A DNA stretch of 64,000 nt, taken from assembly GCF_003010915.2 (NCBI RefSeq), contig NZ_CP028426.1:992001-1056000 (forward strand), given 5' to 3'. Within the stretch, counting starts at the first letter, position 1; each line of letters begins with the position of its first letter. Shown here in pieces: positions 40,901 to 49,600 of this stretch. Made by a program: the position numbers and the translations under genes. The notes beneath the pieces were generated by a model. It was not told where the DNA came from, made no database searches, and saw nothing but the letters and a program-made list of their open reading frames with translations. The DNA is from Gulosibacter molinativorax. Lineage in GTDB: Bacteria; Actinomycetota; Actinomycetes; Actinomycetales; Microbacteriaceae.

Positions 40901-43765
40901 CGGTTCTCGGAATGGGTGTGGGAGAACCCCGAACGCGCCCGACTCCTCGCCGATGAGTACAACCGCCGTTTCAACTCGATCGTGCTGCGCGATTACAGCA
41001 GCGCCGGCGAGTACCTCACCTTCCCCGGCATGGCCCGCAGCTTCACCCCGCGCCCGCATCAACGTGCTGCGGTCGCCCGCATGATCGCCGAGCCCGCCTG
41101 CGGCCTGTTCCACGAAGTCGGGGCTGGGAAGACCGCAGAAATGGTCGCCGGCGTCATGGAGATGCGGCGGATGGGCCTCATCCAGAAGCCCATGCTGGTC
41201 GTCCCGAATCACATGCTCGAGCAGTTCTCCCGCGAATGGTTACAGATCTACCCGCGGGCCAGGGTGCTCGCCGCGTCCAGTCAGGACCTCACCGCCGACC
41301 GGCGACGCCTGTTCGTCGCGAGGGCCGCCGCGAGCGACTGGGACGGCATCATCCTCACCCAGGGCGCGTTCGCGCGCATCCGCGTCGACCCCGCCACCGA
41401 ACGCGACTACATCGAGCAACAGGTCATCACCCTGAAGGCCGCCTACGACTCCGCGAAGGGTGAGGATCGGATGAGCGTGAAGCGCATCCAGAAGCGGCTC
41501 TTGCAGGCCGAGAACAAGCTCAAGGGGCTCGTGGACCGCGCCCGCGATCCGGGGATCACGTTCGAGGCGACCGGGGTGGACTATGTCGTCGTCGACGAGA
41601 TGCACATGTACAAGAACCTCGCCACCGAGTCCAATATCCGTGACGCCGCAATCGACGGTTCCGAGCGTGCCAGCGACCTGCACTTGAAGCTCGAATCGCT
41701 CCGGGGGCGCGGCCGCGACCGGGTTGTGACCGGGGCGACGGCGACCCCGATCGCGAACAGTGTGACCGAAGCGTATGTGATGCAGCGCTACCTGCGCCCT
41801 GACCTGCTGGAGGAAGCGGGCCTCGGGCACTTCGATGCGTGGGCGGCGACGTTCGGGGAGACCGTCACCGAGATGGAGATGTCTCCCACCGGCTCCTCGT
41901 TCCGGCTCAAGACCCGGTTCGCGCGTTTCCAGAACGTGCCCGAGATGCTGCGCCTGTGGTCGGTGTTCGCGGACGTGAAGACCGCCGAAGACCTCCAGCT
42001 GCCCGTGCCGGATATTCATGAGCGTGCCGATGGGAAGCGCGCCGCCGACACGGTGGTGCTCGCCCCCACCCGGGAGCTGCAGGCGTACATCGACGACATC
42101 GCTAAACGTGCCGCACGGATCCAGCACAAGCAGGTGCGCCCGGATGAGGACAACATGCTCAAGGTCTCCACCGACGGGCGCAAAGCCGCGCTCGATGTGC
42201 GCCTCGTCATCCCCGATACCCCGTCCGGGCCGTCCAAGGTCGATGTCGCCGCCGACATGGTCTACCGCGTCTGGGAGCAGCACCGCGGCCGGGAGTTCCT
42301 CGACCCCGCCTCCGGTGAGACCTCCCCGGTCCAAGGCGGGCTGCAGCTGGTGTTCTGCGACCTCGGCACCCCCAACAGAGACCGCTGGAACGTGTACGAC
42401 GAACTCCGCGCCCAGCTCGGCGCGCGGGGCCTGCCCGACGGCGCTGTCCGGTTCATGCACGAGGCGAAGACCGACACCGACAAGGCGCGCCTGTTCGCCG
42501 CCGCACGCTCCGGCCACATCGCGGTACTTGTCGGCTCCACCGAGAAGATGGGCGTCGGCACGAATGTGCAGTCGAGGGCGGTCGCTCTGCACCACCTCGA
42601 CTGCCCGTGGCGGCCGAGCGATATCGCGCAACGCGAGGGGCGGGTGATTCGGCAGGGCAATCAGAACGCTGAGGTGCTCATCACTCGGATCGTCACCGAG
42701 GGTTCCTTCGACTCGTACATGTGGCAGGGCATCGAACGCAAAGCGCGATTCATCGGGCAGATCATGCGCGGCAGTCTCGACGTGCGTGAGATCGAGGAGA
42801 TCGACTCCGCAGCCCTCTCCGCCGCTGAGGCGAAAGCGATCGCGTCAGGGAACCCGCTCATGCTCGAGAAGTCCATCGCGCAGAACGACTACACGAAGCT
42901 GCAACGTCTCGAACGCGCCCACTCCCGGAACCAGTCGATGCTGCTCCACACCCGCTCTCGCAGTATGGAGCTCATCATCAGTGCGGAGAGCGACGCTTCG
43001 GAACTCGAACGTGCGCTCCCCGGCATCCAAGACACCAGCGGCGACCGATTCCAGATGACCGTGAAGGACCGCGCCCACACATCCCGCGTCGACGCGGCAG
43101 AAGCGATCGCGTACTGGGCGCGCGAGCACAACCTGCAGTACCTGTCGAACTACGCCGAACGGAACCTCGGCTCTCTCGGCAGCATCTCCGGGTTCACGAT
43201 CAATGGCCGCGCCGTTTCATCACTCGGGCATGTCCAAGTGCAGTTCACGCTCGAACAGCTCCCCCGCACCAGCTTCTCCCTGCCCCGCGACCAAGTCCTC
43301 TCCGCCACCGTGGGGCTCGTGCAACGACTCGAGAACCGGGTCTCGCAACTTCCCAGCATCGTCGAAGGTCTCTATGAGGAGATCCGTCAAGAGCGGGAAT
43401 TGCTCGACGAAGCTGAGCAGCGCATCGGCCAGCCTTTCAAGCACACGGCCGCGCTCGAGGCCGCGAAAGCGCGACTCGACCGGGTCGAAGCCGAACTCAC
43501 TGAGCTGAGCACCGAAGCACAGAGCGAGGCCACCGAAGCGGACGCGCACACGGACGCCCTCCAGCCCGATCCTCCTCAGGCTGCGCAGAGCGGAAGCGAG
43601 TCGCCTCGCGTGCTCACCAAACAGGCAGTCCGGGACTTCCAGCCCTCCTTCGGTCCTCCCGCCACACCTCACACCCCGCCCGCCTCGGCGAGCGTCACGG
43701 TGACATCGCTGCTGCGAGAGGCATCGCGACCACCTAACACCGAACCCCCTGTGCCGTCGCTGTGA
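37925..43765 (+). CDS. giant N6-methylase/superfamily 2 helicase fusion protein
   Basis: An open frame of 1946 codons. From about residue 255 it is clearly coding: a class I methyltransferase (VLEPGSGAGTF near 370, GNVPF near 433), a DEAD-like helicase core (FHEVGAGKT near 1063, VVDEMHMYKN near 1224, VTGATATPIAN) and a helicase C domain (KMGVGTNVQSRAV, QREGRVIRQGNQ near 1568), then coiled coils. Such proteins are typical of large actinobacterial elements and could modify and unwind element DNA. Residues about 60-235 overlap another gene in a different frame and have non-coding-like third positions. The start may be 37925, or a GTG near 38681. Confidence 0.8.
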   Translation: MARRKRLDPALYGQVELDLWGLDDTTAQETVTVGAATPDPVPPVSDTAEMPGQIEEGADDDALSNARTHPLDPVRADESRSDPEPGRVLPDAGPAGARAGDRADRPVGGAGPGRGELPGEGRTAGRGETAGGGDRLDGAGVDQLPGDEPGRGAGSVGAGSDLGLLADLLGGTDSRIPGGSDARDRGTGRPGSGVDAAGDIPAGTPGSGVPGPVPPRAPGDPRPSGGTPLPPLLSTTAEPATPGTPAGAAVSAVAFQPGTQEDLAPSGAKARFEANIHAIRVVRTLTTEERPATVDEQQRLARWSSWGAIPQVFDEENTDWVTERALLRGLLDEQEWRAAARTTINAHYTDPAYVQEIWDGVARLGFQGGTVLEPGSGAGTFIGLAPASARMVGVELDPLTAAISQGLYPGADIRAESFADTKAPAASFDAAVGNVPFADVTLHDPVHNASGHSMHNHFIVKALHLTRPGGVVAMLTSHWTMDAQNPAARREMNELADLLGAVRLPTGAHRRAAGTEALTDLLLFRRRDPGQEPASDVWEMVTPVTIDGERVKINTYFADYRPDHVLGELRVGQGMYGNQTLRVTADLTGVPRLLRDTLTEITTSATERGLTFTPPTAAQEQERAARVAADPALFDGSIQTTPDGAFRVVSSGESLPLKVPKSAAVELRALLTLRDGAIELLEMEAATRDDTDEIETARARLRDQYERYVARYGPLNRYTLRRTGRTDPDTGEDTHARIVPTPLRILRGDPFGPLVVALEVFDEQEQTAAGASILSGRVVAPTPPVRGVESPADAISVSLDRTGRVDLELIAELLGTDGPDARAALAGHVFEDPATGDLIHAPEYLSGNVRIKLDAAESAVKERPELQGNVDALKAVLPEPLGVDEIAARLGAVWISAATHEEFLREILKAPDVKVENPLPGMWEVRGGRQGILATSEWGTQRRPAPDLVQSVMEQKRIQVYDEHRDPDGTTVRIFNPVETTAAQEKADQLQERFSEWVWENPERARLLADEYNRRFNSIVLRDYSSAGEYLTFPGMARSFTPRPHQRAAVARMIAEPACGLFHEVGAGKTAEMVAGVMEMRRMGLIQKPMLVVPNHMLEQFSREWLQIYPRARVLAASSQDLTADRRRLFVARAAASDWDGIILTQGAFARIRVDPATERDYIEQQVITLKAAYDSAKGEDRMSVKRIQKRLLQAENKLKGLVDRARDPGITFEATGVDYVVVDEMHMYKNLATESNIRDAAIDGSERASDLHLKLESLRGRGRDRVVTGATATPIANSVTEAYVMQRYLRPDLLEEAGLGHFDAWAATFGETVTEMEMSPTGSSFRLKTRFARFQNVPEMLRLWSVFADVKTAEDLQLPVPDIHERADGKRAADTVVLAPTRELQAYIDDIAKRAARIQHKQVRPDEDNMLKVSTDGRKAALDVRLVIPDTPSGPSKVDVAADMVYRVWEQHRGREFLDPASGETSPVQGGLQLVFCDLGTPNRDRWNVYDELRAQLGARGLPDGAVRFMHEAKTDTDKARLFAAARSGHIAVLVGSTEKMGVGTNVQSRAVALHHLDCPWRPSDIAQREGRVIRQGNQNAEVLITRIVTEGSFDSYMWQGIERKARFIGQIMRGSLDVREIEEIDSAALSAAEAKAIASGNPLMLEKSIAQNDYTKLQRLERAHSRNQSMLLHTRSRSMELIISAESDASELERALPGIQDTSGDRFQMTVKDRAHTSRVDAAEAIAYWAREHNLQYLSNYAERNLGSLGSISGFTINGRAVSSLGHVQVQFTLEQLPRTSFSLPRDQVLSATVGLVQRLENRVSQLPSIVEGLYEEIRQERELLDEAEQRIGQPFKHTAALEAAKARLDRVEAELTELSTEAQSEATEADAHTDALQPDPPQAAQSGSESPRVLTKQAVRDFQPSFGPPATPHTPPASASVTVTSLLREASRPPNTEPPVPSL
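38103..38624 (+). CDS. nested gene of unknown function inside the helicase frame
   Basis: A 173-residue protein starting MTHYQTLARTHWTRYAPTRV and continuing with EFFQMLGQQVHEQVTELTVQ. It is helical and acidic, without known motif. A strong GGAAGGAG site lies 6 nt before the ATG, and the frame shows the high-GC third positions expected of real genes here, unlike the helicase frame through the same bases. It is therefore likely expressed. It either overlaps the N-terminal linker of the helicase, or the helicase proper starts after it. Confidence 0.7.
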   Translation: MTHYQTLARTHWTRYAPTRVEAIPNPDEFFQMLGQQVHEQVTELTVQLAGQDRAGESYLEKVGRLGAARLRAEEIVLTELVWISSPETSPAEAREAWELDRTSDSWLTSWAERIQESPEDQMPATEELVDLAAEWMLPVTFLQALLEAEYPAQFLREHQETLAQAAERRYHRS

Positions 43766-43837
43766 TCCAACCCCCGTGGGGCGATATGGGCCTGGTGACT
43801 GTGCGAGGCGCCGTAGGCGATGTCGTTGGGAAGGACG

Positions 43838-43845
43838 GGGCACCT
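43838..43845 (+). promoter_or_regulatory. GGGCACCT leader motif (copy 7)
   Basis: Preceded by TTGGGAAGGAC, it lies 35 bp before the DUF4913 gene. Confidence 0.5.
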
Positions 43846-43880
43846 TCCTGCGTATCCGCTTGTGTGCGAGGAGGACCGGC

Positions 43881-44477
43881 ATGACTGACGACGCGTTCGA
43901 CCCAGACGATATCCCGGAGCTTGACCAGCCCGAGCCCGAACCTTTCAAGCGGGCTGAGCCGCCGGTCCCGGAACCGACATTTCAGCCGCCGGCTCCTCCG
44001 CCATCGCCCGTGAACTGGAACCTCATCACCGCGCACCAGGCCGAAGAGGAATGGATGCTCCTGAACGGGTGGGTGAACTGGCTCCGAGCCAGTTATGGAC
44101 TCCCCGCGGCGACGATCCCTCCAATGTGGCACCGGCACTGGGAACTCATTTGGGAGCTCTCCGCTCTCCACACGCATTGGCTCACCTGCTACCATCCGAC
44201 CCGGGATGGTTCGGCACCGCTGCTGTGGCACGCTGACTTCGCCGCAGCGTGCACCCGACTGAAGAACTGGGTCACGATTAACGGTAGCAAGCTCGACCGA
44301 GACCGTCCGACACGGCAGACCACATGGCCGGGTGAAGACCCCGCCGACGACGGCCACGAGGAGATGATCGTGGATCGTGACGAGGACTTCGTCAACTTCG
44401 TGGTCGCCGACGTGCAGCAGCGTGCAGCCGCCGAGGCAGCGAAAGAGGCAGCTCGCGCAGCACAGCGTCACACCTGA
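43881..44477 (+). CDS. DUF4913 domain protein
   Basis: A 198-residue protein with a proline/glutamate-rich N-terminus and a DUF4913 domain at about 45-150. The diagnostic pattern is WVNWLRASYGL, PPMWHRHWELIWELSALHTHW and LLWHADFAAACTRLKNW. The family is found on actinobacterial mobile elements, and its function is unknown. It is the last plus-strand gene of the transfer region. The start at 43881 follows GAGGAGGA. Confidence 0.8.
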   Translation: MTDDAFDPDDIPELDQPEPEPFKRAEPPVPEPTFQPPAPPPSPVNWNLITAHQAEEEWMLLNGWVNWLRASYGLPAATIPPMWHRHWELIWELSALHTHWLTCYHPTRDGSAPLLWHADFAAACTRLKNWVTINGSKLDRDRPTRQTTWPGEDPADDGHEEMIVDRDEDFVNFVVADVQQRAAAEAAKEAARAAQRHT

Positions 44478-44508
44478 TACTGGTACCCCATCATCGGCCT
44501 GCATGGCG

Positions 44509-44724
44509 TCAGGCCGCCTCCCGCCCTCTTCTCTCTGCCTTGTCGGCTACGATCTGACTGGAATCTGGGGAAAGGAGCTCGTCGAGGATCTGTGCACTGC
44601 GCGGATTGACCTTCGTTTCGGGTTCAAGGTAGTGCATGCGCGTGATCTCGTGAGAGCTGTCGTTCCCAATCTCCTTCAGCACGGTACTCAGTCGTCTTCG
44701 GAGGTTGTTCGCCGTGTGCGGCAT
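44509..44724 (-). pseudogene. C-terminal remnant of a second tyrosine integrase
   Basis: A 71-codon frame reads TANNLRRRLSTVLKEIGND and then SSHEITRMHYLEPETKVN and ILDELLS. The first part resembles the segment before the HxxR box of tyrosine integrases. The second resembles the end, with the HY nucleophile region and the C-terminal VNPxTAxILD tail. The catalytic core between them (about 60 residues) is missing, as after an internal deletion. It lies directly downstream of the intact integrase. Confidence 0.55.
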
Positions 44725-44745
44725 ACCATTCCTGGTGCTGACCGA

Positions 44746-46068
44746 TCATCCGTCGATACCGGCGAACACTTTGTTGAGCGCTTCGGCCGCGACTTCGACG
44801 ATGAGTTCGGGGCGCTTTGCGTAGTGCCCTTCGGTGATCGCCTCGTCACTGTGCCCGAGTAGGTCGCGGGCAACCTCGACGCCGGCCGTGTCCGAAACAG
44901 CCGCAGCGACAGCCTTGCGGAGGCTGCGAAATGTGAGGTGCTCGGCGTCGACCCCGATAGCCAGCAGCTCGGGCTCGAACTCGCGGCGGAACATCCGCAG
45001 CAGCTCGCCGATTGCACTAGCGTCACGCGGACGGCCGCGCTCGGACGTGATCAGCACATCATCTGGATTTCGCTCAGGGTCGGGAACGTGGTTCGCGACG
45101 AGTTCGCTCAGAACCTTCGTTGCGAACTGCGGAACGCGAACCCAACGCTTCTGTCTCTCGGCCTTAGGCGAGTCCTGACGGAACAGCCCGCGGGACTTCG
45201 TGCGAACCATCGTCCCGCCGACCCACACAAGCGCCTCCATCGTCAGACTTCCATCCGGCTGCTCCACCGCCTCGAACTTCACGTCTTGGAAGCGGATCGC
45301 GATCGGTTCTGCGGTTCTTTCGGAGGTTCCGAGCGTGATGAGGATGTAGTCGGCGAGTAGTTTATAGTTGGGCCGTCGGCCCACCGGGTAGCGTGCTCGG
45401 TGCCGTTCGGGCCACACCTCACGGATGAGGTGGAGGATGTATTTGACCTGCACCGCGTCGAGTTCGAAGTACACTGTGTCCGGTTCGTCCGCTCGCCGGG
45501 TCGCACGGATCGGGTTCGCCACGACGACCGCTCCGTACCGTGTCTGCTGGATCGACCCGGCAGCCGAGAAGTGCCCCTGCTGGATTGCCCAGTCGAACAT
45601 CAGCGACATCACGTTGCGAACCTTGTTCGCGGTCATCACCGACTTCTCGCGTGCGATGTCTATAAGCAACCCGTCTGCGCGATCGACGGTGATCTCAGCA
45701 ATGGGGATCGCACCAGCACGTGGAACGATATGCGCACGGATCACGGATGCGTAGCCGTCAACAGTCTGTTCGCGGCGCTGACGCAGTACCCGTGGATCGT
45801 CATCGTGATACGCAACCTTCAGCCATGAGGTCGCCAGTTCAGAGACCGTCAGGATCTGCGTTCGCGGTGCCAGGACTCGACCCACCGCGACATCGGCGGA
45901 CGCCCGCAACGCAGCCAAGGCTTCATCCTCAGTTGCTCCGCTACCGTTTGGACGGTGCTCCTTGCCGCTACCGTCATGAACCCGCGCCCGCGCGACAATG
46001 AGGCCACTCGACTCGACGGTGTAGGTCACCTTGCCGAGTTCGCCGAGCGCTCGCTTTGGCCGGCCCAT
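44746..46068 (-). CDS. int: tyrosine site-specific integrase of the element
   Basis: A 440-residue tyrosine recombinase with an N-terminal arm-type domain, a SAM-like core-binding domain (about 75-165) and a catalytic domain. Catalytic arginine I is in LGTSERTAEPIAIR and arginine II in LTFRSLRKAVAAAV, where the usual histidine of HxxR appears to be Arg. The third His is in LLGHSDEAIT and the nucleophile tyrosine in GHYAKR. It would insert and excise the element. It shares one base with the stop of the excisionase gene and is transcribed into the element. Confidence 0.85.
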   Translation of the reverse strand: MGRPKRALGELGKVTYTVESSGLIVARARVHDGSGKEHRPNGSGATEDEALAALRASADVAVGRVLAPRTQILTVSELATSWLKVAYHDDDPRVLRQRREQTVDGYASVIRAHIVPRAGAIPIAEITVDRADGLLIDIAREKSVMTANKVRNVMSLMFDWAIQQGHFSAAGSIQQTRYGAVVVANPIRATRRADEPDTVYFELDAVQVKYILHLIREVWPERHRARYPVGRRPNYKLLADYILITLGTSERTAEPIAIRFQDVKFEAVEQPDGSLTMEALVWVGGTMVRTKSRGLFRQDSPKAERQKRWVRVPQFATKVLSELVANHVPDPERNPDDVLITSERGRPRDASAIGELLRMFRREFEPELLAIGVDAEHLTFRSLRKAVAAAVSDTAGVEVARDLLGHSDEAITEGHYAKRPELIVEVAAEALNKVFAGIDG

Positions 46069-46292
46069 CAGTCGCCCGCCCTATCTGTCGGCGCAATGAT
46101 CCGCGCGGCGATGAACGCCTCGACGTCCTCATGGCGGTATCGGACGTTGTGCGATGACAGTGCGACGAAGGGCAGCCCGAGACCTCGGCTCCGGGCGCGC
46201 TCGGTTCGCCAATCAGCAAGAGTCCTGATCGGGATGCCTGTGTATTCTGCAAGCTCACTCGGGGTCCAGAGTCGGGGGCGGTCGTCGTTCAT
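46068..46292 (-). CDS. excisionase-like helix-turn-helix protein
   Basis: A 74-residue MerR/AlpA-type DNA-binding protein: LWTPSELAEYTGIPIRTLADW forms the helix-turn-helix and NVRYRHEDVEAFIAAR the wing and last helix. It is probably the recombination directionality factor for the integrase, with which it shares the TGATG junction. The ATG at 46292 was chosen for family length; the frame is open to 46412. A near-perfect palindrome lies about 130 bp upstream. Confidence 0.7.
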   Translation of the reverse strand: MNDDRPRLWTPSELAEYTGIPIRTLADWRTERARSRGLGLPFVALSSHNVRYRHEDVEAFIAARIIAPTDRAGD

Positions 46293-46419
46293 GCAAGGCA
46301 GGTGCACCGCACCTCCCATGGACCCCCAGCGACGCCCGTAGGATGGTCTGTATTCGAGTAAACGGACGGGTTTTCGGACGGCCGCAGTAGCGACCAGCTC
46401 CATGCTCAACATCGTACTT

Positions 46420-46435
46420 CCCTGTATTTACAGGG
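46420..46435. promoter_or_regulatory. palindrome upstream of the excisionase-integrase operon
   Basis: CCCTGTA-TT-TACAGGG has perfect 7-bp arms. It could be an operator for a repressor, or an integrase/excisionase binding site near the attachment site. Confidence 0.45.
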
Positions 46436-46540
46436 GAGAAGGATGCTACAGAACGCCCTCTGGCTTTCAGGCCCTCAAGCCCGAGCTGTACTTCGGCGTG
46501 TAGTCGACGCTAGGAGCGGCGAACTCGCACCTCCAATGAA

Positions 46541-46580
46541 AGGCGCCGCCTGTGAGTGAATCCACTCGCAGGTGGCGCCT
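46541..46580 (-). terminator. terminator of glnE (probably bidirectional)
   Basis: AGGCGCCGCCTGTGAGTG pairs with CACTCGCAGGTGGCGCCT (two non-Watson-Crick positions) around a 4-nt loop. T-rich sequence follows on the minus strand (TTTCATT) and on the plus strand (TTCATTTT). It lies about 55 bp after the glnE stop. Confidence 0.75.
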
Positions 46581-46633
46581 CGTTCATTTTGAGCGCGAAT
46601 TCGACCCGGCCGTGATGAGGAAACGGCGGGGAC

Positions 46634-49600
46634 CTACTCATCCCCGTAGAACAGCGTCTCGAACACCGAGCGTGAGCGCCGCGTGGCGGTGAGGTAGTCG
46701 TTCTCGAGTTCGACGCCGTGCCCGGCCTCGTAGCCGAGCAGCCTCGCGACGCCATCGAGCGCCTCCGGGTCACCGGGCAGCACATCGGTCTGGGCATTCG
46801 AGTACAGGTAGACGGCCGAGCGGATACGCGTCGCGAGTGTCCACGCGTGCTCGAGGATCGCGGCGTCCTCGTCGCCCACGAGCCCGTGCTGCTGGGCAGC
46901 CTCGAGCGCGGTGAGTGTCGACGTGGTCCGCAGATCCGGGATGTCGTGCGCGTGGTCGAGCTGCAACACCTGCACGAGCCATTCGACGTCCGATAGCGAG
47001 CCGCGACCAAGCTTGAGGTGCCGCTTGGGGTCGGCACCCCGGGGCAGCCGCTCGCTTTCCATTCGAGCCTTCAGCCGGCGAATTTCGGTGAGCTCCGATG
47101 GCTCGAGGCCGCGGCTGCGGTACCTCGTGCGGTCGGCGATTTCCATGAACCGGTCGAGCAGGTCATCGTCGCCGGCGACTCGGCTCGCCCGCAGGAGCGC
47201 CTGCGCCTCCCAGCTCAGCGACCACTTCGAGTAGTAGGCGTCATACGCCGAGAGCGACCGCGCGAGCGGGCCTGACTTACCCTCGGGACGAAGCCCCGCA
47301 TCCAAATCGATCGGCATGCGATTGTCGTCAAGGATGGTGCCGATGCGCTGCACGAGCTTGCGGGCGAGCGTGCTCGCCTCGTCCGCGGGCCGCTCCCCCG
47401 GGTCGAAGACGTAGAGGACATCGAGATCCGAACCGAACCCAAGCTCGGCACCGCCGAAGCGGCCCATCCCGATCACGCCGAACGACGGGTAGTCAACGTC
47501 CTCATCGATGATTCGGATCGCTTTCTCGGCGGAGCGAATCGTGACGGTCGAGATATCGGTCAGGCCCTTCGCGAGGCCGCGCATATCCGTGAGCCCAATC
47601 ACGCCGCCGATAGCGAGGCGCAGCACCTCGCGGCGCCGGACCCCGCGGATGACGCGCCCGAGCGCGACCTCATCCCGGTAGCGAGAGAGCGCCCCGCCGA
47701 TCTCCCGCTCGAGCGCCTCGACCGACGAGGGCCGCAGCTGCTCTTCGCCGTCGAGCCAGATGACGGCCTCGGGGAACAGCTCGAGGAATGTCGCGCAGAA
47801 CTCGCTGCTCGAGAGGATGTCGCACAAGCGGCGTGCGGCGAGGTTGGAGTCGCGCAGCAGGCGCAGATACCAGGATGCATCCCCGAGTTGTTCCGAGAGC
47901 TTGCGGAACGCGAGCAGCCCCTGATCGGGATTCGCGCCCTCGGTAAACCACTCGAGCAGGACGGGAAGCAGGTGCTTCATCATCGTCGAGCGCCGCGATA
48001 CGCCGCTGATGAGGGCCCGGATGTGGTTGAGAGCGCCCCGCGGGTCGCGGTAGCCGATCGCGCGCAGACGCGCCGCGGCCTGATCGCTCGTGAGCTGATA
48101 GCTCTCCGCCGGGAGCGTGGCGACCGCCGTAAGTAGCGGTCGGTAGAAGACCTTCTCGTGGATGCCGCGGACACGACGGCGCACCGTGGCGACCTGCTCG
48201 AGGAGGTCTTTTGGCTGCATCCTGACGGCGCGGCCGAGGATGCGCTGCTCCTCCGGATCGTTCGGGAAGAGGTGGGTGCGTTGCATGTGCCGCAGCTGCA
48301 CCCGGTGCTCGATGAGTCGCAGGAACCGGTAGTAATTCGTGAACTCGGCGCCGTCGTCGCGCCCGATATGTCCCTCCGCGGCGAGCGCCGTCAACGCGTC
48401 GAGGGTCGACTGCACGCGCACGGACTCGTCGGCCTGGCCGTGCACGAGCTGGAGGAGCTGAACTGTGAACTCAACGTCGCGGAGCCCACCCGGCCCGAGC
48501 TTCAGCTCACGATCGACCTCATCCTTCGGGATGTGGCTGATCACCCGGGCGCGCATCTTCTGCACCTGCAGGACGAAGTCATCCCGCCCGGCGGCGCCCC
48601 ACACCATCGGCGTGATGACGTCCGAGAACTGCTGGCCGAGCTCGGCATCGCCCGCGATGGGTCGCGCCTTCAGCAGCGCCATGAACTCCCAGTTCTCGGC
48701 CCAGCGCTTGTAATAGGTCGCGTAGCTGTCGATCGTGCGCACGAGCGCGCCGTCCTTGCCCTCGGGCCGCAGATTCGCGTCGACCTCCCAGAGCCCCGGC
48801 TCGACGCCGTAGTCGGAAATCACGTGCATGGTCTTGGACGCCATGCGGGTGGCGATCTCGATCACTCGTGCGGTCGCAAGCTCGGAGCCGTCGCGCGGCT
48901 CCGCCACGAACATCACGTCGACGTCCGAGATGTAGTTGATCTCGCGCGCCCCGCCCTTACCCATGCCGATCACCGCGAGGCGCACATCCCGCACCTGCTC
49001 GGTGGGAAACTTGCCGAAGCCCGCAGGTGGGGCGGCAATCTCCGCCCGTGCGACCGCGACGGCGGCGTCGAGGGCAGCACCCGCAAGATCCGAGAGGGCC
49101 GCAGCGACGCGGTGCAGCGAGACCTGCGCATCCTCGAGCCGCGCGTCGTAGAGCGCGATCTTGCCGAGCTCGGTCCGGTAGACCACGCGCAGCGCATTGG
49201 CCGCCTCGTCGCCGGTCATGCCAGCGAGGAGCTGCCCAGACTCGGGCTCAATCTGCGCTGCCACTGATTTACGGAGCCGCTCTTGAAGCGTCTCGGGGGA
49301 TGCGAGCAGGTGCGAGTCCTCGTGGACCTCGCGAAGCCGCTCCGGGTGGCGGATGAAGAAGCCTTCGGATGAGGTCGAGATCGCGAAGAGGGTGATGACC
49401 GTGCGGAAGAGATCGGGATCGTTCTTGAGGACGGGACCGTAGCTCGGCTGCCGGTGCACGAGCCGCAGCAGGGACTCGAGCGCGCCATCCGGGTCGGGAT
49501 CAATCGGCTCGAAGTAGCTCACGAGCGTCACCGGGTCGATGCCCAGGATGCCCGAGAGCTCTTCGAATCGGTCTGCCGCCGCGAGCGGCTTGCTAAACCC

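Larger units (their letters stand above)
9674..46440. mobile_element. integrative conjugative element (ends approximate)
   Basis: The region holds integrase and excisionase genes at its right end, a full set of type IV secretion genes, prim-pol, ParB-like, SSB-like and helicase-methylase genes, a Fic toxin-antitoxin pair, and a defence operon as cargo. No direct-repeat attachment sites were recognised. The right end should lie between the excisionase gene and the glnE terminator. The left end may be near 9.5 kb or further left, even outside the window. Confidence 0.6.

Noticed and set aside
38621..41212. 863-codon minus-strand frame opposite the helicase gene
   Set aside because: It is the antisense shadow of a highly conserved coding region in GC-rich DNA; its translation is low-complexity and matches no family.
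41240..42631. 463-codon minus-strand frame opposite the helicase core
   Set aside because: Antisense of conserved helicase motifs, so not a separate gene.
640..46640. Attachment-site direct repeats of the conjugative element
   Set aside because: The regions around 640-1000, 9360-9670 and 46300-46640 were compared by eye without a convincing shared core; a computed search with the empty site is needed.
48158..49267. 369-codon plus-strand frame opposite glnE
   Set aside because: Antisense of the conserved GlnE coding sequence.
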